Positions 12,335 to 21,188 are shown, numbered from the stretch's first letter. The stretch is DNA of 64,000 nucleotides from Oceanobacillus neutriphilus (GCF_014645515.1 NZ_BMLW01000002.1:310001-374000); one strand, 5' to 3'. The notes: generated from the sequence alone by a model not told the origin. Made by a program: numbers and translations.

Positions 12335-13084
12335 TCAAAGATTACCTTTCTTGTTTAAATAAAATTCATATGCTTCCTCAAAAAAATTCAACGTTTCCGA
12401 ATCAATAGGGTAAAATCCGGCGCTCTCCGATTTTTGAGGCGACTTTCTAATCTCCCATACTTTTTCTATAAATTCCTTGTTATCTCCAAAATCCTCTTGT
12501 TCTTTTTCATACATCCGTTTTATGAGCCGCTGAATTTCCGGTGAAGAAATTCCTTTTGACATATGTTTTTTTAATTGAGCTATTAAGGCAATCCATTCCA
12601 GCGTTTCAGGGTCTTCTCTATTTATATTGGGAAGACTTTGAAGTAATTTACTCTCTTCCTCATTAAATGTTTGGTTCAAATACCCTTCCCTTTTATCCAT
12701 ATTTTGTTGATATAACTGGATGAGCTTCTGCATATTAGACAAATCAATATTCCCATTAAGCATGATTTCATTGATTAATCCTCGTAATGTACCTTCAATT
12801 TGACCTAATCTTTCTTTTTCTTTGGAGATATAGTCCAATTGATTCTTTAGACCAGCGAACCAATCATGATTTTCATCAGCCAGCATTTCTTTTATTTCCT
12901 GCAGGCCGAATCCTATTGTCTTTAAAAATTGGATTTCCTGCAGCTTCTTAATTTCTTTCTCTCCATATAATCTATGGCCGCCCTCTGTTTTACCTGCTGG
13001 ACGAAGGAGATCTATTTGATCATAATACCGCATCGTTCGAACTGTAATTCCTGTTTGTTTTGTCACTTCTTTAATTGAAATCAA
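12335..13084 (-). CDS. MerR-family (TipA-like) transcriptional regulator
   Basis: Regulator of 249 aa. The winged helix is at the N-terminus (ISIKEVTKQTGITVRTMRYY, then LLRPAGKTEGGHRLY), followed by a coiled coil (about 75-125) and a C-terminal helical region that resembles the TipAS drug-binding domain. Such proteins bind hydrophobic drugs and activate efflux or detoxification genes. It lies upstream of a four-helix membrane protein on the same strand, a plausible target. Confidence 0.85.
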   Translation of the reverse strand: MISIKEVTKQTGITVRTMRYYDQIDLLRPAGKTEGGHRLYGEKEIKKLQEIQFLKTIGFGLQEIKEMLADENHDWFAGLKNQLDYISKEKERLGQIEGTLRGLINEIMLNGNIDLSNMQKLIQLYQQNMDKREGYLNQTFNEEESKLLQSLPNINREDPETLEWIALIAQLKKHMSKGISSPEIQRLIKRMYEKEQEDFGDNKEFIEKVWEIRKSPQKSESAGFYPIDSETLNFFEEAYEFYLNKKGNL

Positions 13085-13238
13085 GTATAGCCAACCCCCA
13101 TTTAATTGTTATCTAAGTTCATTACACAAAATGACGCAACATCAACTTCAAGTGTTTATGTTTCATTATTGGAATAAATTTCATAATTGCTGTTTTTCTA
13201 TAATTTTTAGGGCGGTAAGCAAATATTTGCACAAAAAA

Positions 13239-13271
13239 AGAGCATGAACATTAAATTCTGTTTCTGCTCTT
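13239..13271 (-). terminator. Intrinsic terminator after the antitoxin gene
   Basis: On the minus strand, AAGAGCAGAAAC pairs with GTTCATGCTCTT (one internal mismatch) and is followed by a run of seven T. It lies about 90 bp past the stop of the 13364-13615 gene. Confidence 0.7.
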
Positions 13272-13363
13272 CTAATCCTTATTTATTATAGTCCTCTTTT
13301 GCAATGTGACTAGACAGGCTACTTTTTTCATAAAGTTTTTCTTCTCGCAGATTGGATGATTCT

Positions 13364-13615
13364 TTATAGAGTATTCCAATCAATATCCTTCAAATCCTCT
13401 GTCTCTTCGTTTTCAAAATGCTTCATTCGATGAAGAGTCCCGGTCCTTTGTAAATAAAGTGTTTCCTGTATAGCATCCCAGGCTCTTTTACTAATAAGTA
13501 CAGCACCATTATCATTTTTTGAGTCAGTTATTTCAATTGGTGTATTATCCTCATTCACTTGTTGGATCAATTGGTAAAGGCTTTTTCTTGCACTTGTTGA
13601 ATCGAAAGTTAACAT
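13364..13615 (-). CDS. Orphan Phd/YefM-family antitoxin
   Basis: Protein of 83 aa with the PhdYefM pattern: an N-terminal DNA-binding half (FDSTSARKSLYQLIQQVNED, then PIEITDSKNDNGAVLISKRAWDAIQETLYL) and a C-terminal toxin-binding tail ending DIDWNTL. YefM-type antitoxins normally precede a YoeB/Txe RNase. Here only about 90 bp separate the stop from a terminator, and no toxin is encoded in any frame. It therefore looks like a solitary antitoxin, possibly a relic or an anti-addiction gene. Confidence 0.8.
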   Translation of the reverse strand: MLTFDSTSARKSLYQLIQQVNEDNTPIEITDSKNDNGAVLISKRAWDAIQETLYLQRTGTLHRMKHFENEETEDLKDIDWNTL

Positions 13616-13673
13616 GACAATTCTCCCTTCTTTTATAATTGATTTAACCGTATTCTAGTTATTGGAAATCTCA

Positions 13674-14690
13674 TTAAGAAATTAACGGGAAAACCTTTCG
13701 TTCAAAATCATTTATTTCCTGGAGTTTATATTTAAACGCAATATTGTCTGTATCATGAAGAATATAATTCAGGAAAAAGAGACAGAAATAAGATTGCCGA
13801 TACTTAGGCTGAAACTCCAGATGAAAAAGAGCGAACAGGCGCGTTAAACCTTCATCAAATTCCCCTGCTATATACCTCTTGAAATAGGAATAATTTTGGT
13901 GTACATCTAATTCATTCCACATAAATTTGAAAAAATCGTAGAAGAAAACATATTTACCCGCCGTCTCCCAATCGATATACCATAAGTTTCTCTCCCCTGC
14001 CTCTTTGTATAATAGAATATTATCGGACCATAAATCGCCATGTAAACTGATAAACGGCAAATCCAGAGAGAACATTTCTGGTGCAACTTTTTCTATTATT
14101 TTTTCAAACTGATCGATATAAATCACATTTGAACTTGTGTCTAATAAGCCGTTCAACGTTTGATAATCCATCTTTGAATACTGCGCCAGGTAATTGAAAT
14201 AACTATAATAATCATCATATATTGTTTTTAAGATGAATGCCTCATCTTTATCTGTTTTATCTTGAAAATGAATGAATGCTTCGGTCAGCCTGTTGTGCTC
14301 AGCGTCTTGATGGGTTATTGCAGGAATGCGAAAGAAGGATGAAAAATAAGCATGGTTTGCTATTTTCCTTTGATAGCTTTCTTGACTGGTACAAATGACA
14401 AGTATTTCATCATCTGAAAAAATTCTGATATCGCCATTAATACAAAACCATAAGATACTTCCATTAAAATACTTCTGCTCAGATGCTTCCATTTCCAGTG
14501 AAAGCTGATCTTCTTTTTTTGTGTGATTAAGGTTATTAACCATAGGGTGCCTGGTTTTTGCTGTATTAAAAACCGTTCTAAGCTCTTTATCAAAAGTGTA
14601 CTGGCCATTTTTTAAGTAAGCACTCAGTTCTGTTATTTTAGCTTTTTTCTTCTGGACTACATTATTATATTCTTCAAATTGTTTTGTCAT
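13674..14690 (-). CDS. APH-like phosphotransferase
   Basis: Protein of 338 aa with the C-terminal catalytic signature of the aminoglycoside/choline kinase fold: HGDLWSDNILL (catalytic Asp and metal-binding Asn) and, 20 residues on, IDWETAGKY with the second metal Asp. The N-terminal 140 residues are divergent, with no clear glycine loop. Substrate is unknown; it may be a sugar, choline or an antibiotic. It lies upstream of the antitoxin gene with 58 bp between. Confidence 0.7.
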   Translation of the reverse strand: MTKQFEEYNNVVQKKKAKITELSAYLKNGQYTFDKELRTVFNTAKTRHPMVNNLNHTKKEDQLSLEMEASEQKYFNGSILWFCINGDIRIFSDDEILVICTSQESYQRKIANHAYFSSFFRIPAITHQDAEHNRLTEAFIHFQDKTDKDEAFILKTIYDDYYSYFNYLAQYSKMDYQTLNGLLDTSSNVIYIDQFEKIIEKVAPEMFSLDLPFISLHGDLWSDNILLYKEAGERNLWYIDWETAGKYVFFYDFFKFMWNELDVHQNYSYFKRYIAGEFDEGLTRLFALFHLEFQPKYRQSYFCLFFLNYILHDTDNIAFKYKLQEINDFERKVFPLIS

Positions 14691-15111
14691 CCATTATCTC
14701 CTAATCTTTAATATTTAGATTTACTGAAACACAGATTTCTCGAATATCTCATCCACAATTATTTCTTATTTCATAGAATAAATAGGTTGTTTGACTTTTA
14801 TAAATTTAATTGCCTTACAATATGACCTTTTTTTGCAGAATATACTGTTTTTTATAAATATACTTTAGGGTACATTATATGCAAAGGTATAAATTGATGC
14901 AATTTTTTATAGAGTTATTTTTAATAATATAACCATGTTCTTATCTATGGTATAAAAGCATTTTCTCTATATTTTACAATTAAGTATAAGACAACTTCCT
15001 AACCCCTGTGTTTAAAAGATACTCCATCCAGCTTTCCAATACAATAAGTAATTCCTTGGTAATTAAACTATACTCTTTAAGGTACAATCAATATAAGGGG
15101 GAGATTTAACA
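14691..15111. other. AT-rich intergenic region
   Basis: About 420 bp between divergent genes. It presumably holds both promoters, but I could not assign a convincing -35/-10 pair or operator. Confidence 0.4.
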
Positions 15112-15330
15112 TTGAAAAAAGTACATTTGCAGCTTAATCAATTACTATATCACCAAGGTTTATCTATCACACAGTTGCATATTAAAACAGGCATTCGGCG
15201 TGCAACGCTTAGTGAACTGGCAAGTGGCAAGCGTCAACGGATTCAATTAGAACACATTGATAAAATTGTAAATGCATTAAATATTAAAGATATGAATGAA
15301 TTATTCCGTATTGAAGAAAATGATGAATAA
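15112..15330 (+). CDS. Small XRE/Cro-type DNA-binding protein
   Basis: Protein of 72 aa that is almost entirely a Cro/CI helix-turn-helix (QLLYHQGLSITQLHIKTGIRRATLSELASGKR). The start is TTG with GGGGGAG seven bases upstream. Proteins of this type repress their own gene or a neighbour. It stands alone and ends in a strong terminator, so it is a single-gene unit. Targets are unknown. Confidence 0.8.
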   Translation: MKKVHLQLNQLLYHQGLSITQLHIKTGIRRATLSELASGKRQRIQLEHIDKIVNALNIKDMNELFRIEENDE

Positions 15331-15339
15331 CATATTGAA

Positions 15340-15388
15340 TGGCACAAATTCTAAAATAGTTAGAATTCGTGCCATATGTTTTATTTTT
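15340..15388 (+). terminator. Strong intrinsic terminator
   Basis: Stem of 15 bp with one mismatch, TGGCACAAATTCTAA paired with TTAGAATTCGTGCCA across a 5-base loop, followed by a T-rich tail. It sits 10 bp after the XRE stop. Confidence 0.8.
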
Positions 15389-15645
15389 ATTAATTTTCAT
15401 CAGTACAGCTTCCAAAATATCAGTGCTCACATGTTCAAATTTTTTCTGACAATATTTTTTAGAAAGTGTGGATACTTTTTCTGCTTATTTCTGATGTTTT
15501 TTAAGTTCCCCCTCTATCAAATCTTTCGAATCAATTACAACAGAATATAAAAATTCCTTATTTTTGAAGTGATAGCTAAAACAATGGTATCTTCCGTTAT
15601 TTCATTGTAACTGTCGTTTGAAACAATGAACATCGGACGTTACTT

Positions 15646-17271
15646 TTACTTTTCCAATGCTCTTGCCACTGATGATGAGACTAGCTCTACCGCTTTGGTC
15701 AGCGTGCAGTGTGGATTTTCTGGCATATCAGCCGAACGCCAGGCGATATAGCCGTCTGGTCGTACTAACGTGGCACCAGTATGCCCTAGACCAAATGCCT
15801 CACGAAATACTTCAGGATCGGACATTACTACATCTGTTCCCACTTGGCAGCACTTTAGCTTGACACCCAGCTGTTCACCGACGCTTTCAGCAAGAGTAAT
15901 CCAGCGTTCATCCTCTGTTAACAATACCCATCCGCATTCGAATAGGTCGAGTGTGGTTATCTTTTCTCCATTTTTGTTTGCCCATAAGTGCGGAGCCCGT
16001 GTGCCTGGCTGCCCAGCCCACTGTTCGATACGCAAGGCAGGCGAAAGTTTAGTATCTGTTCCAATTATTGCTTTGGATCTATACAGCTGTCCAAACTCCA
16101 TAGCATCGTCATCGATTATAATTACGTCGTTTTCAGTATCATCCACGTTGCTCTTGTAATCTGGCCGGGCAAAGGTCTGGTCGTGTCGAAGCCATGCAAT
16201 CGGACGACGTTCGGCATCGTAAGTATCAAGAATTTCCGTTGATGATTCCCCTGAGAGTACTGCTGATAATTTCCATGCCAGGTTGTATGCGTCCTCGATT
16301 CCCGTATTTGCTCCGAATCCGCCTCTTGTCGGCGGCAGGGTATGCGCTGCATCACCAGCGAGAAATATTCTGCCGGACGAAAACTTGTCCGCAATAAGTG
16401 CTGAAAGCTTCCAACGGCCTGTTGTAATAATTTCAATGTTAAGGTCCGGGCGGCCAATCGCATTTTGCACTGCATGAAGGAGTTCCTCTTCATCTCGTTC
16501 CTTATCATCATTGAACATTAAAACCCAGCGCCCGTCACCATATGTGGTGAGAAATGCCTTCAGCCCCGGTTGATCGATATTAAATTGTCTAATTCCTGAT
16601 GCCAGATATTTTTCGAGTGGAGCACGGAACAAAACACTACGCATCGTTCTAATGTGCCCATGCCCATTACGGCCGATTCCTAATTTTTCGCGAATAGGGC
16701 TGCGGTTTCCATCAGCAGCTACAAGATAGTCTGCTCGCAATGTATACTCATTTTCGTCCTCTCGACTACGTAAGAAGGCAGTAACACCAGTTGAATCTTG
16801 CTCGAAACTTATCAATTCGGTATTCATCCTTACCTCAGCACCAAGCTCTATCGCCTTATCTCGAAGGATAGGCTCCAAACGATCCTGTGCGATTGCGGCT
16901 CCTCTGTAGGGTGAGTATTCGATATCAGGCAACTGTTGTTTTCCAGGTGTCCATTCCGATTCCTCAAACCATTCTCCTGCCAGGCTTTCTACTCTAGCCC
17001 GGCGAAGTCGAAATTTTGTAGGAGCTTGCGGAATCTGTTCAGCTATCCCAACAGTGCGAAATAGTTCCATAGTTCGAGGCGTAAAACCTGTAGCCCGTGG
17101 ATGGGCGGAGCTCCCAGGATGCCGTTCAACTAGAATGGTAGAAACCCCTTGTTTAGCCAGGAACATTGCTGTCGACAGGCCAACTAAACTTCCTCCGACA
17201 ACGATTACGGATGTCGTACTAGCTTCGTTTGTTTTTGTTGAGTGTTGAAATATATTAGTTTTTTTATTCAT
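15646..17271 (-). CDS. FAD-dependent aromatic monooxygenase
   Basis: Flavoprotein hydroxylase of about 541 aa. It has the Rossmann motif VVGGSLVGLSTAMFLAKQGV, FAD-ribose contacts in VLVERHPGSSAHPRATGF-type sequence, and the second FAD motif GDAAHTLPPTRGGFGANTG. This is the group of PheA/TfdB phenol hydroxylases, anthracycline hydroxylases and rifampicin-inactivating Rox enzymes; the substrate cannot be told. I start it at MNKKTNIF (17271), eight bases after AAGGTGG, because the GTG 12 bases upstream lies inside that site. GC is higher than in its neighbours, hinting at transfer. Two perfect palindromes overlap its promoter. Confidence 0.85.
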   Translation of the reverse strand: MNKKTNIFQHSTKTNEASTTSVIVVGGSLVGLSTAMFLAKQGVSTILVERHPGSSAHPRATGFTPRTMELFRTVGIAEQIPQAPTKFRLRRARVESLAGEWFEESEWTPGKQQLPDIEYSPYRGAAIAQDRLEPILRDKAIELGAEVRMNTELISFEQDSTGVTAFLRSREDENEYTLRADYLVAADGNRSPIREKLGIGRNGHGHIRTMRSVLFRAPLEKYLASGIRQFNIDQPGLKAFLTTYGDGRWVLMFNDDKERDEEELLHAVQNAIGRPDLNIEIITTGRWKLSALIADKFSSGRIFLAGDAAHTLPPTRGGFGANTGIEDAYNLAWKLSAVLSGESSTEILDTYDAERRPIAWLRHDQTFARPDYKSNVDDTENDVIIIDDDAMEFGQLYRSKAIIGTDTKLSPALRIEQWAGQPGTRAPHLWANKNGEKITTLDLFECGWVLLTEDERWITLAESVGEQLGVKLKCCQVGTDVVMSDPEVFREAFGLGHTGATLVRPDGYIAWRSADMPENPHCTLTKAVELVSSSVARALEK

Positions 17272-17300
17272 TGAATAAACCACCTTTTGCTTTCAAAAAT

Positions 17301-17342
17301 TAACGATATATCGTTATCTATAAATATAAACGATATATCGTT
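17301..17342. promoter_or_regulatory. Tandem palindromic operators of the monooxygenase
   Basis: Two perfect palindromes: TAACGATATATCGTTA (17301-17316) and AACGATATATCGTT (17329-17342), centres 27 bp apart. The second fills the spacer of the promoter and the first lies just downstream of the -10. A dimeric repressor binding both would block transcription completely. Its identity is not given by the sequence. Confidence 0.75.
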
Positions 17343-17351
17343 AAATGTAAA
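17323..17351 (-). promoter_or_regulatory. Promoter of the monooxygenase gene
   Basis: Minus strand: TTTACA (17346-17351), 17-bp spacer, TATATT (17323-17328). The match to sigma-A is good and the position, about 55 bp before the start codon, is sensible. Confidence 0.65.
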
Positions 17352-17522
17352 GTATAAGAATTTTTATTTGGTTTTATTACGATAATGGTTTATACAATGT
17401 GTTCAAAAGGTTTATTTATGAAAAACAATATTTCGCAATAGGTTCGGATTAATAATGGAATTTTTTCTTATTAGAAAATCCTGAACATCATATATGTTGA
17501 CTGGAAAAATTAATTGTCTTTG

Positions 17523-18707
17523 TTACAAAGCTCTCTTTTTTAAATTTGAATACTGAAATAAAGAAATAAGAAAAAGTAACGCACCCAAAAAGATAAAGAT
17601 GTAAGAGCTTGGTATCACACGAGTTAATCCAGTAAACATGCCTCCGACTGCCATACCAGAATAACGAATGAAATTAAACAAACCTAAGGCCGCCCCACGA
17701 TTTTCACTATATTCATTGCTTATAACCGTTGAGAATAGCGGGGGAGCAAACCCTATTGTTATCCCATACAGAAATAATAGAATACTTAATCCTATGATTG
17801 ATTTCGCATGAAGAAAACCAAAGGTTATAATAAGCAGTGGCATAAAAAAGATAACCGTAATAAACAGCTTTCTCAATGCTATTGTTATCTGAACTCTTTT
17901 AAAAATCACACTGCCTAAAATCATACTGACTGTTAAAGGTAAGTATAATAACCCGATATTTTGCAAGGATATATGGTAATGATCGTTGAGCAGTATCGGT
18001 AAAAATACGATAATAGCAAAGTAAATAAAAAAGATGAAAAAACTTACTGTCATCGTAATAAGACCTACTTTGTTGGAAAAAATATTCCGATAGGTTTGAA
18101 AAAAGTTTTTTGGCTCTTTCTGGCTGTCTGTTTTCCCACCATTATCAGGAAGTTTATAAATAATAAACATCAGCAATACCATTGCAATAAGAAAAAGAAA
18201 TAGGAAAATCCCTTGATAACCGAAATGTTCTCCTAATATACCTCCCAATATTGGGGCAACTGCGGGAGCCAAGGTAAGTAATATTTGATACGTACCCATT
18301 GCACTCCCTCTTGTTTTACCGTCAAATAAGTGTGAAATCATATTTATCGCAACTAAAGGAATGATCCCAGCTCCAATCGATTGTACAATCCTAAAAATCA
18401 TAAATAGTGTGAAATTGGTTGCGAACGCACAAGTAATGGTTGAAACGCTAATTAAAATAAAACTAAGGATTAATAAATGCTTTTGATTCTTAGTATCTAT
18501 CACAGTCCCTAAAATAATTTGAATCAGAGCTACGATAAATATAAAACTGCTAACAGTGAAATTCACCCAGTTGATAGAAACATGAAAAGAATCTCGAATA
18601 AGAGGAATCACTGGTGTATAAATATTTTGATTTAAAGAAACGAAAAAACTGCTAATACTTAATAAATATAAAGATAGTAATTTCGTTTGGGACAGTTTTT
18701 GAGACAT
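17523..18707 (-). CDS. MFS drug transporter (12 TM)
   Basis: Major facilitator protein of 394 aa with twelve predicted helices. An early NQNIYTPVIPLIRDSF segment and a loop like GSAMGTYQILLTLAPAVAPILGG (motif C of antiporters) mark the drug:H+ antiporter group. It lies 21 bp behind a MarR gene on the same strand and is probably co-transcribed and derepressed by the compound it exports. Confidence 0.82.
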   Translation of the reverse strand: MSQKLSQTKLLSLYLLSISSFFVSLNQNIYTPVIPLIRDSFHVSINWVNFTVSSFIFIVALIQIILGTVIDTKNQKHLLILSFILISVSTITCAFATNFTLFMIFRIVQSIGAGIIPLVAINMISHLFDGKTRGSAMGTYQILLTLAPAVAPILGGILGEHFGYQGIFLFLFLIAMVLLMFIIYKLPDNGGKTDSQKEPKNFFQTYRNIFSNKVGLITMTVSFFIFFIYFAIIVFLPILLNDHYHISLQNIGLLYLPLTVSMILGSVIFKRVQITIALRKLFITVIFFMPLLIITFGFLHAKSIIGLSILLFLYGITIGFAPPLFSTVISNEYSENRGAALGLFNFIRYSGMAVGGMFTGLTRVIPSSYIFIFLGALLFLISLFQYSNLKKRAL

Positions 18708-18728
18708 ACATATTCTCCTTTTATAACC

Positions 18729-19190
18729 TTATTGAGATTTAATACTTTCCGTAATAGCATGTAAAAAGCGAATAATGGTCTCTAATTCCGCTGTATTAAA
18801 TTCATCAAAGATACGTAAATAATTTTCCCGTGCCTGCTCATGCAGCTGGGCGTGGATAAGAGCAAGCATTTCACCTGATTTTGTCAGCAGATAGTAAACT
18901 TCTTTTTTGTTTTCTTCCTCTTGTATTTTTTCTAAGATATGATGTTCTAACAGTTTCCTTACAGCTTTTGTAATCGCTGGTTTCGATACATTTAAACTTT
19001 CAGAGAGTGTGGTATTATTTGCTCTTCCTTTTTCTTGAATCGTTGCAACGATGTGTAATTGAGTCAGTGTCCAATCTGAAATAATGGATTGCTCTTGGCT
19101 GATTTTCGCCTGTTTTCTTATTTTGTCAGCAGCTTCTCTTTCCTTGATAAATTGTTCTAACGCTTCTAGTGCTTCAGTATTTTTGCTCAT
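18729..19190 (-). CDS. MarR-family transcriptional repressor
   Basis: Winged-helix regulator of about 153 aa. The DNA-binding region is NTTLSESLNVSKPAITKAVRKL, followed by the wing EEENKKEVYYLLTKSG. I place the start at MSKNTEALE; a GTG three codons upstream is also possible. It precedes the MFS gene, and a perfect palindrome occurs 23 bp upstream of its start, the usual place for autoregulation. Confidence 0.85.
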   Translation of the reverse strand: MSKNTEALEALEQFIKEREAADKIRKQAKISQEQSIISDWTLTQLHIVATIQEKGRANNTTLSESLNVSKPAITKAVRKLLEHHILEKIQEEENKKEVYYLLTKSGEMLALIHAQLHEQARENYLRIFDEFNTAELETIIRFLHAITESIKSQ

Positions 19191-19212
19191 TTTTATCACC
19201 CAACTCCATTTT

Positions 19213-19232
19213 ATTGTTAACCAGTTAACAAT
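19213..19232. promoter_or_regulatory. MarR operator
   Basis: Perfect palindrome ATTGTTAAC-CA-GTTAACAAT directly upstream of marR. A looser copy (ATTAACTGATTAAC) lies near 19290-19305. The shape and place are typical of MarR autoregulatory sites. Confidence 0.7.
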
Positions 19233-19516
19233 ATTAATTTTATATAACTAATCTTAATTTGTCAAATCGACAATATATTATTTTCAATATTATTAACTGA
19301 TTAACATTCCTAAGATACTAACCTATAATATTGAGAACTATTACCTGCCGCCTACTCTCTATCAGGAAGTAAACGAAATTTCTAACTTCTGTTGATTTAC
19401 ATATTTTTAAACATATGGAAATACATTTTATCAACCTATCAATATATCGACCTATCGACAAATTTTTTGATAGAATCTAAAATGGTTGAATAACTATTAT
19501 AGAAGGAGGAGGTAGC

Positions 19517-20182
19517 ATTATCTTTTTAAAACAAGGAAAACGAGATTTAAAAAAGTTTCTGTTTGTTTCTATCATTTTGGGAATTGCCCTAACAGGAATG
19601 ACTATTTCCTATCATGCAGTAGAAGCAGCAGACACGCGCATTTACATCGATCCAGGACATGGTGGATCTGACCCGGGGGCATCAGCAAACGGTTTACAGG
19701 AAAAGGATATAACGTTGAAAATTGCTTTGAAAACCAGAGACATTTTAAATGAGCAGTATAGCGGTCACACGATTAAGCTTTCCCGAACCTCTGATGTTAC
19801 CAAGTCATTAAATGAGAGAACAAATGAAGCAAATAATTGGGGAACTAACTTTTTTGTTTCCATACATATCAATTCCGGTGGGGCTACAGGCTATGAATCT
19901 TATACATGGAACGGAAGCTATGCTAATAAGGAGAGAACCAATGCTATAAGAAGAACCATCCACAATGAGACGGTGGGACAAACCGGATTCATCGATCGAG
20001 GAGCTAAAGAAGCTAATTTACATGTCTTACGCAAAACGAGTTCACCAGCCATCTTAACAGAAAATGGGTTTATCGATAATGCAGCAGATGCAGATAAGCT
20101 GAAAACAGATGCCTTTATAGAAGAAATAGCACAGGCGCATGCGGATGGAATTGCTAAAGCGCTTGGGTTGCCTGCTAAGTAA
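19517..20182 (+). CDS. Secreted N-acetylmuramoyl-L-alanine amidase
   Basis: Amidase_3 enzyme that cuts the peptide stem from peptidoglycan. Zinc ligands are visible in IDPGHGGSDPGA, a Glu in NGLQEKD and SIHINS; the catalytic Glu is in LTENGF. There is no cell-wall-binding domain. No ATG, GTG or TTG lies before the signal peptide, but AAGGAGGAGG at 19503-19512 is followed by in-frame ATT (19517). From there the frame gives LKQGKRDLKKFLF plus a hydrophobic core and an Ala-X-Ala-like cleavage site near VEAAD, 221 aa in all. A TTG at 19577 would delete half the signal peptide and has no ribosome site. Start by ATT, or loss of the original ATG, is inferred. Confidence 0.82.
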   Translation: MIFLKQGKRDLKKFLFVSIILGIALTGMTISYHAVEAADTRIYIDPGHGGSDPGASANGLQEKDITLKIALKTRDILNEQYSGHTIKLSRTSDVTKSLNERTNEANNWGTNFFVSIHINSGGATGYESYTWNGSYANKERTNAIRRTIHNETVGQTGFIDRGAKEANLHVLRKTSSPAILTENGFIDNAADADKLKTDAFIEEIAQAHADGIAKALGLPAK

Positions 20183-20250
20183 TTTTTTGTTCGTTTTCAA
20201 AATCCTAAATAAAGCTAGAGAAAATGGAAAAAGTTTAAAATGGTTGATGG

Positions 20251-20292
20251 AAATCGAACCGCTATCTACAAATTAAGATAGCGGTTCGATTT
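20251..20292 (+). terminator. Intrinsic terminator after the amidase
   Basis: Perfect 17-bp stem, AAATCGAACCGCTATCT paired with its complement across an 8-base loop, about 70 bp after the amidase stop. The T-tract is short. Confidence 0.7.
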
Positions 20293-20438
20293 ATGTGTCT
20301 TTTAAATATAGACTATACATTGAGTGATAGTTTTCTGACAGGATCAGCTGACTAAGTGAAGAAATGTATTTAACAGGATTTAATATCTTTTTTTTAATTT
20401 ATTGATCCTTCATCTACGTTATCAGAGTTGAAATATGA

Positions 20439-21188
20439 TCAGTTAATAATTTCGCCCTTGTTTTCAGCTAAATTTTCGTCCCATTTGCGCCGCTCTGCAC
20501 TTGTCAGTTTCGCCCATTCTTTTCCCTCGCCAATAATCCTTAAGGGATCTTTCGAGCGATAAGAACGTGTTAAGTTACCAGGGAATTTTTTATCCGTAAC
20601 ATTCGGATCGTCCTCAAATTCACCTGTTGGTTCTATTATATAAACGCGTTCTTTTCCTTCTCCTTTGGCTAATGCTGCTGCTAGTCCTGCGCCATTGGCA
20701 TTAGCAGTGAAATAAATGTGGTTCATTTTAAGCTCCGCTTTATAATTTGAATTTCCTCCCGGTGTCAGTAAATCTCCAACCTTCAAATCTGCCTTTGTCC
20801 CATGGTAAAATGGTCCTTCGTCTGTAGGCGCTCCCTTATAGGAATTGGACAATTCATAATTTCTTTTTGCATTATCAGAATCACATAGCTCCTCATAACA
20901 TTCGGCAATATTTAAATATAACGCTGAATACGCACTCTTAACATTTTCATCGTTTATTTTTAGCGCATACTTTAAAGATGTTTCCATCCATTTCAATTTA
21001 TCTGCACTCTCTTTTTGATGACGGGCTACATAATAAGCCGCAATAAATCTTTCATAGTCGTCCTTTGCTTCGTGCCATGCTTTATGAAACATACTGATTG
21101 CATCTTCCATTCTACCGCTGTCTTCCAAGCTCATTCCACTCATACAGAGTTTAATAACAGCATTATTTGGACTAAATTTTATATCCAT
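20439..21188 (-). CDS. arr: Rifampin ADP-ribosyltransferase with N-terminal TPR domain
   Basis: Protein of 249 aa in two parts. The C-terminal half (from about residue 125) is an Arr enzyme that transfers ADP-ribose from NAD to rifamycins: FYHGTKADLKVGDLL, MNHIYFTANANGAGLAAAL, RVYIIEPTGEFEDDPNVTD and KFPGNLTRSYRS are near-identical to known Arr. The N-terminal 120 residues are helical, with tetratricopeptide-like repeats (SLEDSGRMEDAISMFHKAWH and ALYLNIAECYEELCDSDNAKR) absent from the ~140-aa mycobacterial enzyme. The added part may bind a partner protein. It stands alone, with terminators on the upstream plus-strand unit. Confidence 0.88.
   Translation of the reverse strand: MDIKFSPNNAVIKLCMSGMSLEDSGRMEDAISMFHKAWHEAKDDYERFIAAYYVARHQKESADKLKWMETSLKYALKINDENVKSAYSALYLNIAECYEELCDSDNAKRNYELSNSYKGAPTDEGPFYHGTKADLKVGDLLTPGGNSNYKAELKMNHIYFTANANGAGLAAALAKGEGKERVYIIEPTGEFEDDPNVTDKKFPGNLTRSYRSKDPLRIIGEGKEWAKLTSAERRKWDENLAENKGEIIN

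Noticed and set aside
13300-13363. Frame ESSNLREEKLYEK... after the YefM antitoxin as a toxin
   Set aside because: About 30 codons, no start and no similarity to YoeB/Txe. It probably reflects chance openness.
14360-14608. 82-codon ORF inside the phosphotransferase gene
   Set aside because: Same strand, other frame, no ribosome site. The phosphotransferase frame is clearly the coding one.
15657-17248. Several plus- and minus-strand ORFs of 60-130 codons inside the monooxygenase
   Set aside because: They arise because this gene is GC-richer and has few stops in other frames. None has a ribosome site or plausible composition.
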